Shown: in pieces, positions 1 through 12,539 of the stretch
Layout of the letters: every line of letters begins with the position of its first letter
How positions within the stretch are numbered: the stretch's first letter is position 1
Assembly: GCA_021442155.1 (NCBI GenBank)
Contig: JAKCPB010000334.1
Coordinates: 124,001 to 188,000 of the forward strand
Direction: 5' to 3'
DNA from: Cymbidium sinense
Lineage: Eukaryota; Streptophyta; Magnoliopsida; Asparagales; Orchidaceae
Length of the DNA stretch: 64,000 nt
Notes under the pieces: model-generated
What the model saw: only the letters and a program-made list of their open reading frames with translations
What the model was told of the DNA's origin: nothing
The model's database searches: none
Program-made: the position numbers and the translations under genes

Positions 1-1
1 C

Positions 2-898
2 GACCAAGCAACTGCTGAGGAATCTCGCCCTTCTATGGCTCAAATCCTAGTGGAATTAGACATATTTAAAAGATACCCTAAGGAAGTTTGGATTGGCTCT
101 AAAAAATATGAGTATTCACAAAAGGTTGAATTGGAGAATCTTTCAGTTTTTTGTTATCATTATAAAATTCATGGTCATAATAACTTAGATTGCTTTATTC
201 TCCATCCTCATTTAAAACATTGAAATCCTACCAAGGAAAATCTGGTTCCTAGTAAAAAGTTGATCCCCACATATGTTCAAAAATTATCCTTAGATCTTAA
301 GAATGGTATGAAAGCTTCTATTGAGGTTGATTCCTTGAATATTGGGATTATCAATGTTGAACCTATTTTGGATCCTACGGTTGCTAGGGCTTCAACTGGT
401 GTTCAGAATGGGACGGATGAACTACCTCTTACCTCTTCTTTAAAATTAAATATTTCTAATACAGAGAATAATAATTTTTCTAAGTTATTGGATGATGAAT
501 CTGCTTCCTCTCCATTCTATCCCCGCTTATGCTTCCTTTGATCAACAAAAATGACAATTCCAATGAGGATTTAAACGATGTCAATCAAGTTGAAAATGTT
601 CTTGATCTGAATTTAATTGTTTGTGTTTTAAATGGTTCTAAGTCATCACCATCTCTCATTTCTATTCTTGATATTCATGTTCATCCTACTTTTCAACTTA
701 ATTTGGATTTGGTAGAGGTCAACTTCCTCTAAAAATGATTCTAAGGAAAAAGGAAATCATTTTCAAACTTATCACGCTAAAAAGAAAAAACGTGTTAAAA
801 ATTACACTTCCAAACTATCCAAAAACACTAGATCTACTACTGTCTCTCACTCATCTATCAATAAACCTTTGCTTCCCCTTTTTTTCCATTATGTTTAA
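2..898 (+). pseudogene. LINE A ORF1 remnant (end of DUF4283-like domain, zinc knuckle, basic tail)
   Basis: The reading frame opens at base 2 with DQATAEESRPSMAQILVEL, followed by YPKEVWIG; both match the end of the DUF4283-like domain in plant LINE ORF1. A zinc knuckle follows at about 155-195 and reads C-Y-H-Y-K-I-H-G-H-x4-C, a CX2CX4HX4C finger with its second Cys replaced by Tyr. An in-frame TGA at 221-223 interrupts it, and the same frame then continues to 541. A frameshift near 530 leads into a frame that ends in a Lys-rich tail, with its stop at 896-898. ORF1 proteins of this family bind element RNA. The last codons overlap the ORF2 start (ATG at 891, TAA at 896-898), an arrangement suited to re-initiation. 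The TGA and the lost Cys are shared with copy B. Confidence 0.8.
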
Positions 899-1830
899 TT
901 TTTTTGTTTGGAATGTTAGAGGGATTAGTACCCTCTCTATTTGTAGTCATATTAGAAATCTTTGTCGCATTCATAAAATTTCTTTACACATTATTTTGGA
1001 ACCTCTCATTCATTCTAATAAAATTTTCCATGTTGCTAGAATGATCGGCTTTAATCAATTTTACTCTAATGTTACTAATAAGATCTGGTGTTTTTAGAAT
1101 AATTTTGTTGAAGTTTTTATTATTGTTGATTTTCAGCAAGTTGTTAATGCTCTAATCTCCTATGGTGACTATTGTATTTTAGGCTCCTTTGTTTATGCTT
1201 CTTGCTATAGATCTAGTCGTAATCTCCTTTGGGATAATTTGAGGAACTTTTTTACTTTCATCAATAAACCTTGGTTTGTGGGGGGTGATTTCAACACTAT
1301 TGTATTTTCTTCTAAATGGAGTGGTGGTTGCTCTCCAATATTCATTCCATGGAAGAAGACTTTTCCAATATGATCTTTGATTGTACTTTGAATTATATTG
1401 GTATTAAGGACTCTAACTACACTTCACAAAACTCTAGTATTTGGCTAAGCTTGGACAAGATTTTTTTTAATGCTCATTAGATAACCCAATGGCCTACTAA
1501 TTTTGTTGATCACATAAGCATAACCTTGTCTGATCATGCTCCTCTTTGGGTTTCTACTAAAAATAATTATAATAGATTAAAAAACTCCTCTCCTTTTAGA
1601 TTTCAGAACATGTGGATTCAGCATATTGATTTCTTTGTTGTTGTAACCGAGAATTGGAAAGCCCCTTTGCATCCTAATAATTCAATTACAGGGATGAATA
1701 GACTATGGTTTAGACATAAAAGGCTTAAACAAAATTTGGGTTGGTGGAACAAGCATTTTTTTAAAATCCTTTTTGCTAATATTAAAGACATGGAAATTTT
1801 GGTTTATTACCTTTAAGTGTCTATTATGTC
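891..1830 (+). pseudogene. LINE A ORF2 endonuclease domain, broken
   Basis: ORF2 starts at ATG 891 with MFNFFVWNVRGIST, the typical N-terminus of the APE-type endonuclease that nicks target DNA. Visible motifs are WNVRG, the LEP segment carrying the catalytic Glu (about 995-1,005), GDFNTI at about 1,283-1,300 with its Asp intact, and SDHAPLWV at 1,529-1,552 (the SDH motif near the domain end). A TAG at 1,095-1,097 stands where copy B has CAG, and frameshifts follow near 1,340 and 1,470. From 1,526 a frame runs through a linker rich in Asn, Lys and Trp to a TAA at 1,814-1,816 that is also present in copy B. The catalytic motifs are better preserved here than in copy B, but the frame is dead. 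Confidence 0.8.
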
Positions 1831-2300
1831 TAACCCTTCAAAGCTTACTGATTTGACTGAAGTGAATGATAAGCTTGCCAATTTCTAAAACATGGAAGAG
1901 ACTTACTAGAGCCAAAAAGTGGCTAGTAAACATTTTACGGATGGTGACAGAAATACTAGATATTTCCATGTTAACAAAATAAGAGCTTTCAATAATATTC
2001 TAAAAATTATAAATGATAATGGAGATCAGATTTTGGAGAATAATGAGATTAAGGATTCGACTATTAATTCAGCTATTTCCATGCTTTAGGATATATTTTA
2101 CCAATCTGTGAATCTATCATTGCTTTCTCTCATAAACTTTGGTGAAAATTCAGAAAGAATGATAGCCTTCAAGCTAATTTATAATGAAAAATTTTGTCAA
2201 GGTAAACACCCTCTTAACTGTGCTTATAAAGTTGGTGACTCTCTGGTTTGGAAAAGGCTTTGTTCCATTAAATGGGTTGCTAAATCATTAATTTCTTAGG
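1831..2300 (+). pseudogene. LINE A ORF2 central remnant with RT core deleted
   Basis: This is the segment where the reverse transcriptase should be. The left part still gives readable pieces (KLANF, then HFTDGDRNTRYFH at about 1,930-1,970, a conserved element just before plant LINE RT), with stops including one at the same place in copy B. Sequence matching copy B stops near 2,069 and resumes near 2,103 at AATCTATCATTGCTTTCTC, which corresponds to about 20,410 in copy B. All RT motifs present in copy B at 19,200-20,400 are therefore absent. A few tens of bases at the joint match neither side clearly. Confidence 0.75.
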
Positions 2301-3640
2301 TATCCAAATGGATCTTCTTTCTTTTGGCAAGACAATTAGATTGGCAATGGTTCGATTGACACCCAATTATGTACGCACTCTACTACTACTATCAAAGTTA
2401 ATTCTTTTTGGCTTAATAATAATTGGAATGAAAATAAACTTGATAACTATATCCCTACTTCTCTTTTTGACAACTTTAAAAAAATTCCTATTACTTCTAA
2501 CAAACTTGATCAAATTCTTTTTAAACTTTCTCATAATGGTGATTTTGTTCTTAAAGAGGTTTGGAACTTTATTACAGATAAACTTCAACCTTCTAATATC
2601 ATTCCCATTAAACTTTGGAACAATATCATTAAACTTTGGAACGATTTCATTCCCATTTCTTATTCAATTTTAGCTTGGATGATTTTGAATAGCTATATTC
2701 ATGTGGACTCTTTGCTCTAGACTATAGGGCTTTGTTTACCTTCAAAGTGCTATTGCTGCTTTCATGTTGAAAATGTAAATCATGTCTTTATCAATGGTGT
2801 TAATGCTTCTAAATTATGGTTTTATTCTGATGATTTATTTAATAGCAACTATTTCATGGCTCTCTTTCTTTATAGCAACTAGTTGAAGCCTATTTCAAAA
2901 ACACTATGAAAGGTCATATAAAAGTTTTAATTGCTATTACCCTTATCTAGTTCATTTGGATGGTTGTGTATGATGCTAAATATTGTGGTATTTTTATGAA
3001 CCATAAAAGGATCTGGCTAAAACTAAAGAAAACATTCATGGTCATTTTAATGATAGTCTTATTAGTAACATTCATTTTAGAGGTTACAAATTTGCATCTG
3101 AAAAATTGGGTATCATTCTGCATGATCTTGACCCTCATAAAGGTGCTAGAATTATCTATTAGTTCAAACGTAAAGACAATGTGATTAAAGTTAATGCTGA
3201 TGGTTCTGTTACTTCCAATAAATATGGCTGTGGTGGTATCCTCAGAGATTCTAAAGGTACTATCATTTGTGCTTTTGCCCACCATCTCAAAGCCTATTAT
3301 GTTCTCTTTACCGAGCTTATGGTTGTTAATAAAGCAATTGATATTTGTTTGAATAGAGGTTTCCTCAACATCTGGATTGAAGTTGATGCTCTCTTGCTTT
3401 TTGATTTCTTTATTTCCAATAAAAATGGAAATACTGAATTATTTTATTGTCTTAATCATACTAAAGTTCTGCTTTGTCAAGTTTCTTTTAAATTTTTTAC
3501 ATCCTTTGTGAAGGTAATGCTTGTGATGATTATTTAGCTAATTTGGGTGTCAACTTGACTGAGTTCACTTTATTTGACAACCAAACATTGCCTAAATTAT
3601 TAAGAGGTTAGGTTAATATGGATAATACTAGATTTCCTTA
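2301..3640 (+). pseudogene. LINE A ORF2 C-terminus: zf-RVT and RNase H regions
   Basis: Two domains of plant LINE ORF2 can be read in shifting frames. At about 2,655-2,880 lies the zf-RVT region (AWMILNSYIHV, SKCYCCFH, NHVFINGVNASKLWF); the CxxC pair is present, but the Cys expected after NHVF is Gly here and in copy B. At 3,181-3,537 a frame gives the RNase H domain (RVT_3 type): VNADGS with the first acidic residue, a conserved CGGILRDSKG stretch, TELMVVNKAID with Glu, and WIEVDALLLF with Asp. The RNase H core is the best preserved piece of this copy. Downstream, to about 3,640, come LANLGVNL and a degenerate C-terminus. Frameshifts near 2,880 and 3,180 separate the parts. Confidence 0.82.
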
Positions 3641-5530
3641 TCTCAAATTATAATTTCTTCAGTTGGTTTTATCCTTTTTTGATGATCTTTTGTTTTTTTC
3701 ACATTGTTAAACCATCTTTGGGTTGTGGTCAACTTCTAATTTTCCCTCTTCAATTTTTATTTTTTATTTTGGCCTGGTTTTTACTCTGATATGGTTTTTA
3801 TAAGAGTAGCCTGGGGTGTTTTGGTTTTTTCAGCTTGGTGGTTGGCAATTGTTTGGCTGGGCTTTTATCAAACTTTTCCCTTTGCTATTTCTTATTTCCT
3901 TCTTTTAGGTTGCAGCTTTGCCTGGTGCAGGAATTTTCTTCTGTATGGGTTTTGCCTCTTTTCGAGCCTCCCAACAAATCTATTATACCTGCTGCTGTGG
4001 TGGTGGACTATGTGGCTTGGTTGGCTACTTGGGTTGGCTAGAAAGTTTTGCTATTTGGGTTGGTTGGATTTTGGGTTGTTTATCTCTTGCTTATTTTTGG
4101 CATGGTGGAGGTGGTTGGCCAGCTGTTTATTGATTGGGGTTTGGTGGTTGTTGGGATTGTTTCTGGTTAGATTTTTTGGGTTGGACCTCCTCTTATAATG
4201 AGGCATTGGGTTTGGGTATTGTTTGAAAAGGCGGTTGACGATGTTATATGGTCATATTATTGGCTACTAGTTTTTTTTTGTTTTTGTGCCTTTTGAGCTA
4301 ATTTGATTTGTCTTGTTATATGTCTTACCGACTATGTATCTTTCTGTCTTTGGCTAGTTTTCTACCATCTCAGATTTGTTTTTCTTTTGCCTTGATTGGG
4401 TTTGAGGTCGTTGTTTTCTCTTCTTCCCGAGCTATTTTGGATGCTTCGCTTGATGACTATTGGTCTTGATACGATGTTTTTTTGATGACTTGATCTTCTG
4501 TTGAGGTGGTTCTCTAGGAGGATTAGTTGGATAGCTGTTTGGATTATTTGTTTTGGCTAGTTGGACTGGTTGGAGGAGTGGCTATCTTGGCTATTTGTTT
4601 TTGCTCCTTTGGTGACTGCTTTAGGAAATTATTGGTTGTCTTTTCATGATTATTTTCTTCTAGTTTCCTCCTGCTTATTCTCATCTCTCTTGGTTGTAGA
4701 AGAACACCCTCTTCCTGCTGGGATGGCATCTTTGCTCCCCACCCCTCTTACTATTAGGCTAGATTTTTCTATTTGGTGGCTGGAGGATTTGAGCACTTAT
4801 GGTCTTCCATTTTGCTCTTGTCTGTCTCTTTTTAGTGTTGTTACCCATATCATGATGTTTGCTCATCTTGAATTGGTTATTCTCATTTGGTGGTGCCTCT
4901 GGTGGTGCTCCTTCTATTTTGCTACTATCCTTGCAGGTTGCTTAACCACCTATCTTTTTAAGCTTGAATGATCTAGTGGATTGGTGGTTAGCAGCTATAT
5001 TTGCTATTTTGATGATTTTGCAGGCTTGCTGGAGGACTGTCTTTCGATTATGTGTGACATGAGGTATGCTGGCAATGATGGACTTGATGTTTCCCACTCT
5101 TTCTTCTTTTGGCTGGTAGCGCTATATGTAAGTGTGACCATCTTGCTCCTTGAGATGATTGTAATTGAGCTTGAGCCTTTTCTTTACTTTACTCCTTTTA
5201 TCTTCTCTTACTCTTTTCGCTTGATTAATTGTACTCATCCATTCAAAAGTATGTAGATTTCTATGGAAGACTTTTATGTGGATCTTAGGCATCAAAAGGA
5301 CCAAATGAAGTTGGCTGTTGCTTACATGGATTTTCTTTTATTGTTTATTTGACTGCTTTTCTTTTGCTTTCTTTCCTTAATTAACGTAATAGTAAGGGAG
5401 TTGATCTCTTTAAGACTTATTGTATCTCTTTGAGCATTAACTTAGAGATTTAATCCCTTTAAGGACTTTGTACCTTTTCTTGGCGGCTATAAAATTTCCC
5501 TGATTTTCCTAACAAAAAATAAAAAATAAA
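3641..5530 (+). other. LINE A 3' untranslated region and A-rich end
   Basis: About 1.9 kb of T- and G-rich sequence (many GGTTGG, TTTTGG and TGGTGG runs) follows the end of ORF2. Long open frames here are Trp/Leu/Phe-rich by composition only, match no family I recognise, and are not conserved in frame with copy B, so I call no gene. The end reads CTATAAAATTTCCCTGATTT and then an A-rich run (about 5,505-5,530), the usual form of a LINE 3' end. Copy B has the same region but lacks the last ~130-190 bases. Confidence 0.7.
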
Positions 5531-6382
5531 CCTTAAACCTAAACCCTAAACCCTAAAATTAATTTAAATCCTAAACTAACCCTAAACACAAAAATCCCTA
5601 AATAAACCTTAAACCATAAACCAACCCTAAATCAAAACCATAAACCCAAATACCTAAACCCAAAGTCTACATAAACCTTAAACCCTAAACCAACTAAAAT
5701 CTAACCTAAACCCTAAACTATAAACTAACCTAAACTATAATCCTAATTAACCCTAATCAAAAACCTTAAACACTAAACTAAACCCAAAAAAACTATAACC
5801 CTAAACCTAAACTAACCATAAACCCTAAAACTAAACCCTAAAGTAAACCCAAAACCTTAAACTATAAACCATAAACTAATAAAACTGCTAGCAAAAACAT
5901 AAACCCTAAACCCTAAAACTGTAACTAAAGCCAAACACTAAACCTAAACCCTAAACCCAACCTCAACCCTAAACCTTAAATCCTAAACTCTAAAGCTAAA
6001 CCCTAAACCCTAAATGTGAACCTCAAAATCTCCTAAACTAAATAAACCTAAAATAAAATAAATAAAAACATAAACCTAAATAAAATAAAAAATGAAAATA
6101 AATTCAAAACCTAAACCTAAACCTAAAAGTAAATAAAATAAACTAGAAAATAAAATAAAATAAAATAAAACCTAAAAATAAAAAATAAATTCTAAACCTA
6201 AATAAAAAAATAAAATAAAACTAAACTAAAAAAATAAACATAAACCTAAACCTACACCAAAAAAAATAAAATAAAATAAAAAACCTAAACTAAAATAATT
6301 AGCCCTAAAATAAATAAACAAAAAAATAAAAATAAAAAATAAACTAAACTAAAATAAATAAAAAATAAACTAAATAGTCCAA

Positions 6383-9300
6383 TTACTTAATTTTTTTCAA
6401 AAAACGCTAAACCTTAGACCCTAAAACTAACCCAAATTAACCCTAAGCCTACAATCCTAAAACTTAAACCTAAACCTAAAAATAAAATAAAAATAAAACT
6501 CAACTAAAAAATAAACCTAAACCGTAACCTAAACTTAAAAAATAAACAAAAATGAAACACCTAAACTAAAATAAATGAAGATAAACTAAATGAGCTAAAC
6601 TAAATAAAAAAATAAACATAAATAAAAATAAAAAATTAAATAAAGTGCAATAAAAAAATAAATCAAATAAACTAAATAAACAAAAGAAGAAATGATGAAT
6701 ATGAATTTGTTCTCTATTAAAAAAAACCAAAAACCTTAAACTAAAACATGAACCCTAAACCTAAACCCTAAACCCTAAACCCTAAACCCTAAAAACCCTA
6801 AACCCTAAACACTAAACACTAAACCCTAATACCCTAAACCTCAAACTCTAAAACCCTAAACCCTAAACCTTAAAATCCTAAACCTTAAAACCCTAAACCC
6901 TAAACCCTAAACTGTAAACCCTAAAAACCTAAAAACCTAAACTAAATAAAATCTAAAAATAAAATAAATAAAGAAACCTAAACCTAACCAAAATAAAAAT
7001 GAAAATAAATTAAAAACCTAAACTAAAACCTAAACCTAAACCTAAAAATAAAATAAAATAAACTAATAAAATAAACAAAAATAAAATAAAATAAAACCTA
7101 AAAATAAAAAAATAAAATCTAAACCAAAAAAAATAAAATAAAAATAAAACTAAACTAAAAAATAAACATAAACCTAAACCTACACTAAAAACTAAAGTAA
7201 AATAAAAAACATAAACAAAAATAATTAGCCCTAAAATAAATAACAAATAAATAAAAAAAATAAAATAAACTAAAATAAAAAAATAAACTAAATAAACTAA
7301 AACCTACCTATTTACTTAATTTTTTCAAAAAACTCTAAACTTTAAACCCTAAAACTAACCCAAATTAACCCTAAACCCCAAACCCTAAACCTATAATCCT
7401 AAAATCTAAACCTAAAAATAAAATAAAAATAAAACTCAACTAAAAAATAAACCTAAACCTTAACCTAAACCTAAAAAATAAACAAAATTGAAACACTTAA
7501 ACTAAAATAAATAAAGATAAACTAAATGAGCTAAACTAAATAAAATAAAAATAAACATAAATAAAAATAAAATAAAATAAAGTGAAACAAAAAAATAAAT
7601 AAATAAATAAAACAAAAGAAGAAATGATGAATATGAATTTATACGTTAAAAAAAAACCAAAACCTTAAACTAAAACTTCCCTAGCCCTTAAACCCTAAAC
7701 CCTAAACCCTAAAACCCTAAACTAAATCCTAAACACTAACCCTAAACACTAAAATAATACCCTAAACCTTAAACCCTAAACCCTAAACCCTAACCCTAAA
7801 CCCTAAACCTAAAACATTACCCTAAAATCTAAACCCTAAAAAAACCTAAAACCTAAATAAAATAAACATAAAATAAAATAAATAAAAAACCTAAACTAAA
7901 ATAAAATAAAACAAAAATAAATTAAAAACCTAAACTAAAACCTAAACCTAAACCTAAAAATAAAATAAAATAAACTAACAAAAATAAACTAAAATAAAAC
8001 CTAAAAATAAATAATAAAATCTAAACCGAAAAATAAAATAAAAATAAAACTAAACTAAAAAATATACAAAAACATAAACATACACAAAAAACTAAAGTAA
8101 AATAAAAAACCTAAACTAAAATAATTAGCGCTAAAATAAATAAACAAAAAAATAAAAATAAGATATAAAATAAACTAAAATAAATAAAAAATAAACTAAA
8201 TAAACCAAAACCTACTGGTTTACTTAATGTTCTCAAAAAATCTTAAATCTTAAACTCTAAAACTAACCCAAATTAACCCTAAGCCCTAAACCTATAATCC
8301 TAAAACCTAAACCTAAACCTAAAAATAAAATAAAAATAAAACCCAACTAAAAAATAAACCTAAACCTAAAAAATAAGCAAAAATGAAACACTTAAACTAA
8401 AATAAATACAGATAAACTAAATGAGCTAAACTAAATAAAAATAAATAATAAACATAAATAAAAATAAAAAAATAAAATAAAGTGAAATAAAAAAATAAAT
8501 TAAATAAACTAAATAAACAAAGAAGACGATGAATATGTTTCTATTAAAACGAAACCAAAAAACTAAAACCCTAAACCTAAACCCTAAACCCTAAACCCTA
8601 AAGCTAAGCCTAAACCCTAAACCTTAAAACCCTAAAAAACCCTAACCCTAAACCTTAAAATCCTAAACTTTAAAACCCTAAACCCTAAACCCTAAACTCA
8701 AATACCTAAAACCTACTAAACCTAAAAGTTAAATAACTAAAAAAACCTAAACCTAAATAAAATAAAAATGAAAATAAATTAAAAACTTAAACTAAAACCT
8801 AAACCTAAACCTAAAAATAAAATAAAATAAACTAACAAAAATAAACTAAAATAAAATAAAATAAAACTTAAAAATAAAAAATAAAATCTAAACCAAAAAA
8901 ATAAAATAAAAATAAAACTAAACTATAAAATAAACATAAACCTAAACCTACACCAAAATTAAAGAAAAATAAAAAAACCTAAACTAAAATAATTAGCCCT
9001 AAAATAAATAAACAAAAAAATAAAAATAAAAAATAAAATAAACTAAAATAAATAAAACATAAACTAAATAAACCAAAACCTACTAGTTTACTTAATTTTT
9101 TCAAAAATCCCTAAACCTTAAACCCTAAACTAACCCAAATTAACCCTAAACCTACAATCCTAAAACCTAAACCTAACCCTAAAAATAAAGTAAAAATAAA
9201 ACTCAACTAAAAAATAAACCTAAACCTTAACCTAAACCTAAAAAATAAATAAAAAAGAAACACTTAAACTAAAATAAATAAAGATAAAAAGCTAAACTAA

Positions 9301-9440
9301 ATAAAATAAAAAATAAACATAAATAAAAATGAAAAATAAAATAAACTGAAATAAAAAAAATAAATCAAATAAACTAAATAAATAAAAGAAGAAATGATGA
9401 ATCTGAATTTGTTCTCTGTTAAAAAAAATAGAAAACCTTA
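6383..9440 (+). repeat. Four consecutive ~0.9 kb higher-order units
   Basis: The junction TTACTTAAT (starts 6,383, 7,312, 8,220, 9,088; spacings 929, 908, 868) and the tail GAAGAAATGATGAAT (starts 6,686, 7,618, 8,522 with one base changed, 9,388; spacings 932, 904, 866) repeat in lockstep. Between them the order is constant: junction, a short block containing ACTAACCCAAATTAACCCTA, an A-rich stretch, the tail ending in TTCTCTATTAAAAAAAACC, CCCTAAA tracts, a longer A-rich stretch, then the next junction. The unit is therefore a higher-order repeat built from telomere-like DNA and a gene-derived tail. Confidence 0.85.
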
Positions 9441-11292
9441 AACTAAAACCTGAACCCTACACCTAAAACCTAAACCATAAACACCCTAAACCGTAAACAC
9501 TAAACCCAAAACCCTAAACCCAAAACCCTAAACCTTAAACCCTAAACTAAACCCACCAAACTCTAAAACCTAAACAATAAACCCTAAAACCTACAACCTC
9601 CTAAACCATAAACCCCAAATCCTTAACCCTAAACCATGCCTGGACTCACCTAAACCTTAACATATAAACCTAAACTTAAACTAAATAATACCTAAAATAA
9701 AGTAAATAAAACCTAAACCTAAATAAAATAAAATAAAATCTAAATTAAAACCTCCTAAACTCTAAATCCACTAAACCAAATAAACCTAAACTACAAAATA
9801 AAAGCCTAAAATAAAATAAATAAATGTAAAAGAAATAAATTAAATTAAATAAAAATAAAAAAACTTAAATTAAGATAAAAAATAAAATAAAATAAAATAA
9901 ATAATAAATAAACTAAATAAACATAAACCTATCAATTTACTTAATTTAAAAAAAAAATAAAAATGAAATAAAAAAAATGACCAAACCTTAAACCCTAAAC
10001 CTTCAAACTAAACCCTAAACTCTAAACCCTAAACCCTATAACCCTACCATCCCCACCCTAACCCTAAACTCTATAACCCTACCACTAAACCCTAAACCCA
10101 AAACCTAAAACCTGACCTAACCCTAAACCCCACCCTACCTAAACCCTAAAACCCAAACCCTAAATGCTAATCCTAAACCATAAACACTTGATCCTAAATC
10201 AGACCCTAAAACCTAAACCTTAACTAAATAAAACATAAAATTAAAATAAATAAAAAATTATTTAAACTAAATAAAATAAATAAAATAAAATAGAATAAAA
10301 ACCTAAACTAAAACATAAGCCTAAACCTTTAAAATAAAATAAAATAAAATAATAAAACTATAATAATATATAAAAACCTAAAGTAAATTAAAAAAATAAA
10401 CCTAAGAATAAATAACTTAAATAAAATATAAACTATAAAAGTAAAATAAAATAAACTTAAAATAAAATAAAATAAAAACTAAACAAAAACTTAAACTGAA
10501 AAAATAAACCATAAAATAAAACCTAAAACTAAATACAAATTAAAACCTAAATTCTAAACTAAAAAAACCTAAACCTAAAATAAAAGTAAAATAACCAATA
10601 TAAAATAAACCTAAACCAAAACTAAAATAAATTAAACTAAAATAAATAAAACCTAAACCTAAACCTAAAATAAACTAAACTTGAACTTAAACATAAACTA
10701 AAAGTAAACCTAAACAAAAACTAAATAATAAAACCTAAAAATAAATCTAAAATAAAAACCTAAACCCTAAACATAAAAAAATTAAATAAAAACCTAAAAA
10801 AATAATAATATATAAAACCTAAACCTAAACAAAAAAATAAAAATAAATTTCAATTAAAAATAAACCTAAACCTAAACCTAAAAAATAAATTGAAATAAAA
10901 ACCTTAACTCATATAAATATACCTAAAATTAATAAACTAAACTAAATATATAATAAAAATTAAACTTAAATAAAAATAAAAAATAAAATAAACTAAAATA
11001 AATAAAAAAATAAACTAAATAAACTAAATAAACCTAAACCTACCAGTTTAGTTTATTTAAAAATATTCTATAAACCGTAATCCCTAAACCCTAAAAAACC
11101 TTAAACTCTAAACCCTAAACCCTAAGACCATAAACTGTAAAACCCCAAACCCTAAACCCTATACCCTAACCCTAACCCTAACCCTAAACACCCAACACTA
11201 AACCCTAAACCCTAGACCTAAACCTAACTAAATAAATTAAAAAATAAACCTAAACCCTGAAACCAAATAAACTTAAACCTAAGCCTAAACCC

Positions 11293-11735
11293 CAGAAACC
11301 TTGGGCGGGGACATCTCAGATCTCTGGAGGCATAGGTAGAGGCGCCTGTTATCGTAGGAGTGGTGGGGTATTTGGAGGTACTGTTGGAAATGGAGGTGGT
11401 GGTCAGACTAGTGGTGGTTATGGAGGCGGGTGTAGAAATATAGGTTACAGCCGTCTTGGTGGTAGAGGGAGAAATTGGGGATATGATGGTGGATCACACT
11501 GAGATACCGGGGTGGTTCGATAGGAACTAGAGCGAAGAATAATCAATCTACATATGGAACTGTATCTTTACGATAAAGATGGTTCAAGTTATCTAGGGTT
11601 TTTGATTTGATCTATGCATGCCCATTTTTTACTTATGTCATCGCTTGTGGCTTAGAAAACTTAGTGTGTTACTTGGTTGAAGAAATCCAAAAGAAGAAAT
11701 GCTAAATCTAAATTTATTTTCTATTAAAAAAAACC
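11293..11735 (+). pseudogene. Glycine-rich gene 3' fragment, copy 1 (best preserved)
   Basis: A non-telomeric island of ordinary base composition inside the array. An open frame without a start codon runs from 11,293 to a TGA at 11,500-11,502, about 69 residues, and is strongly glycine-rich with Tyr, Arg and Asn: SGGIGRGACYRRSGG early, then GGGGQTSGGYGGGC and GGRGRNWGYDGGSH at the end. About 230 bases of 3'-UTR-like sequence follow, ending in TTTTCTATTAAAAAAAACC, a short poly(A) abutting CCCTAAA-type repeats. The composition resembles the C-terminal tail of plant glycine-rich RNA-binding or RGG-type proteins, but no RNA-recognition motif is present, so the parent gene cannot be named. Five other fragments with some body sequence occur at 27,988, 31,536, 48,612, 51,034 and 55,278. 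Confidence 0.6.
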
Positions 11736-12539
11736 AAAAACAATAAACTAAAACCTGAACCCTAAACCTAAAACCTGAACCTTAAACCCTAAACCCTAAA
11801 CCATAAAAACCCTAAACCCCTAAACCCCTAAACCCTAAACCCCAAACCCCAAACCCTAAACCCCAAAATCCTAAACCCAAAACCTTAAAACCTAAACCCT
11901 AAACTAAACTAAAACCCTAAACTCTAAGCCTAAACCCCAAACTTTTAAACCTAAACCAAATACCCCTAAAATTAAACTGGCCTAAACCTAAACTAAAACC
12001 ATAAACCTTAAACCCCTATAAACTTTAAACTAAACTAAACCAAACCATAAATCTATGGGCCAAACCCTGACTGCATCTGACCTAAACCTGAGCCCATAAA
12101 TCCACACCCCAAACCCTAATCATACCCTAACCATAAACCCTGATTAAATCACAACTATGACCCTGACCCAAAACTTAAATGAGAGGCCTAAACCTACCCT
12201 AAACTTTAAAATGTGAGAGCTAAACTATACAAATCCTAAAATATATAAAATAAAACTAAACCTAAATATAATAATAAAGTAAAAAAAAAAATACAAAATA
12301 TAAAATAAATTAAAAAAATAAACTAAAATAAATAAAATAAACCTAAAACTAAAACTAATAAAATAAAATAAACCTAAATATAAACCAAGAATAAAATAAA
12401 ACTAAATCTAAAAATAAAATAAAATACCAAATATAATAAAATAAAACCACACTCTAAATCTAAACCCCTAAACTAAATCCATCCTAAATCCTACTCAAAA
12501 CCATAAACCCTAAACCCTACCCACACTACCAATCCATAA

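Larger units (their letters stand above)
1..5530 (+). mobile_element. LINE (non-LTR retrotransposon) copy A, 5' cut by window, RT core deleted
   Basis: Plant LINE remnant running left to right. In order it holds the end of ORF1, the ORF2 endonuclease, a linker, a zf-RVT region, an RNase H region, a long T/G-rich 3' untranslated region and an A-rich end near 5,505-5,530 that merges into CCTAAACC repeats. The ORF1/ORF2 layout and domain order are those of plant L1-type LINEs. Aligned by eye with copy B (16,331-23,592) it is closely similar throughout, but about 1.3 kb containing the RT core is missing at about 2,070-2,107. Several in-frame stops make it non-autonomous. The left end lies outside the window, so 5' truncation and target-site duplications cannot be judged. 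Confidence 0.88.

Noticed and set aside
2947..3285. Open frame antisense to the LINE RNase H region (also 20,137-20,430 and 21,383-21,685)
   Set aside because: The sense strand carries the recognisable RNase H or RT-downstream motifs; the antisense frames have none.
3791..4198. Hydrophobic Trp/Leu-rich frames that could suggest a membrane protein (also 22,134-22,707, 4,561-4,971)
   Set aside because: They lie in the T/G-rich 3' untranslated region of the LINE, the frames are not kept between copies A and B, and no family resemblance is seen.
7010..7246. Phe/Leu-rich open frame on the - strand in array 1 (similar ones at 14,541-14,762, 15,644-15,847, 24,515-24,700, 29,069-29,305, 50,659-50,874)
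   Set aside because: They are translations of TTTAGG/TTTATT repeats, hydrophobic by composition only, unconserved between array units.
6383..9440. CRISPR-like array
   Set aside because: Repeats are low complexity, units are ~0.9 kb, and there are no short palindromic repeats with unique spacers or cas genes.
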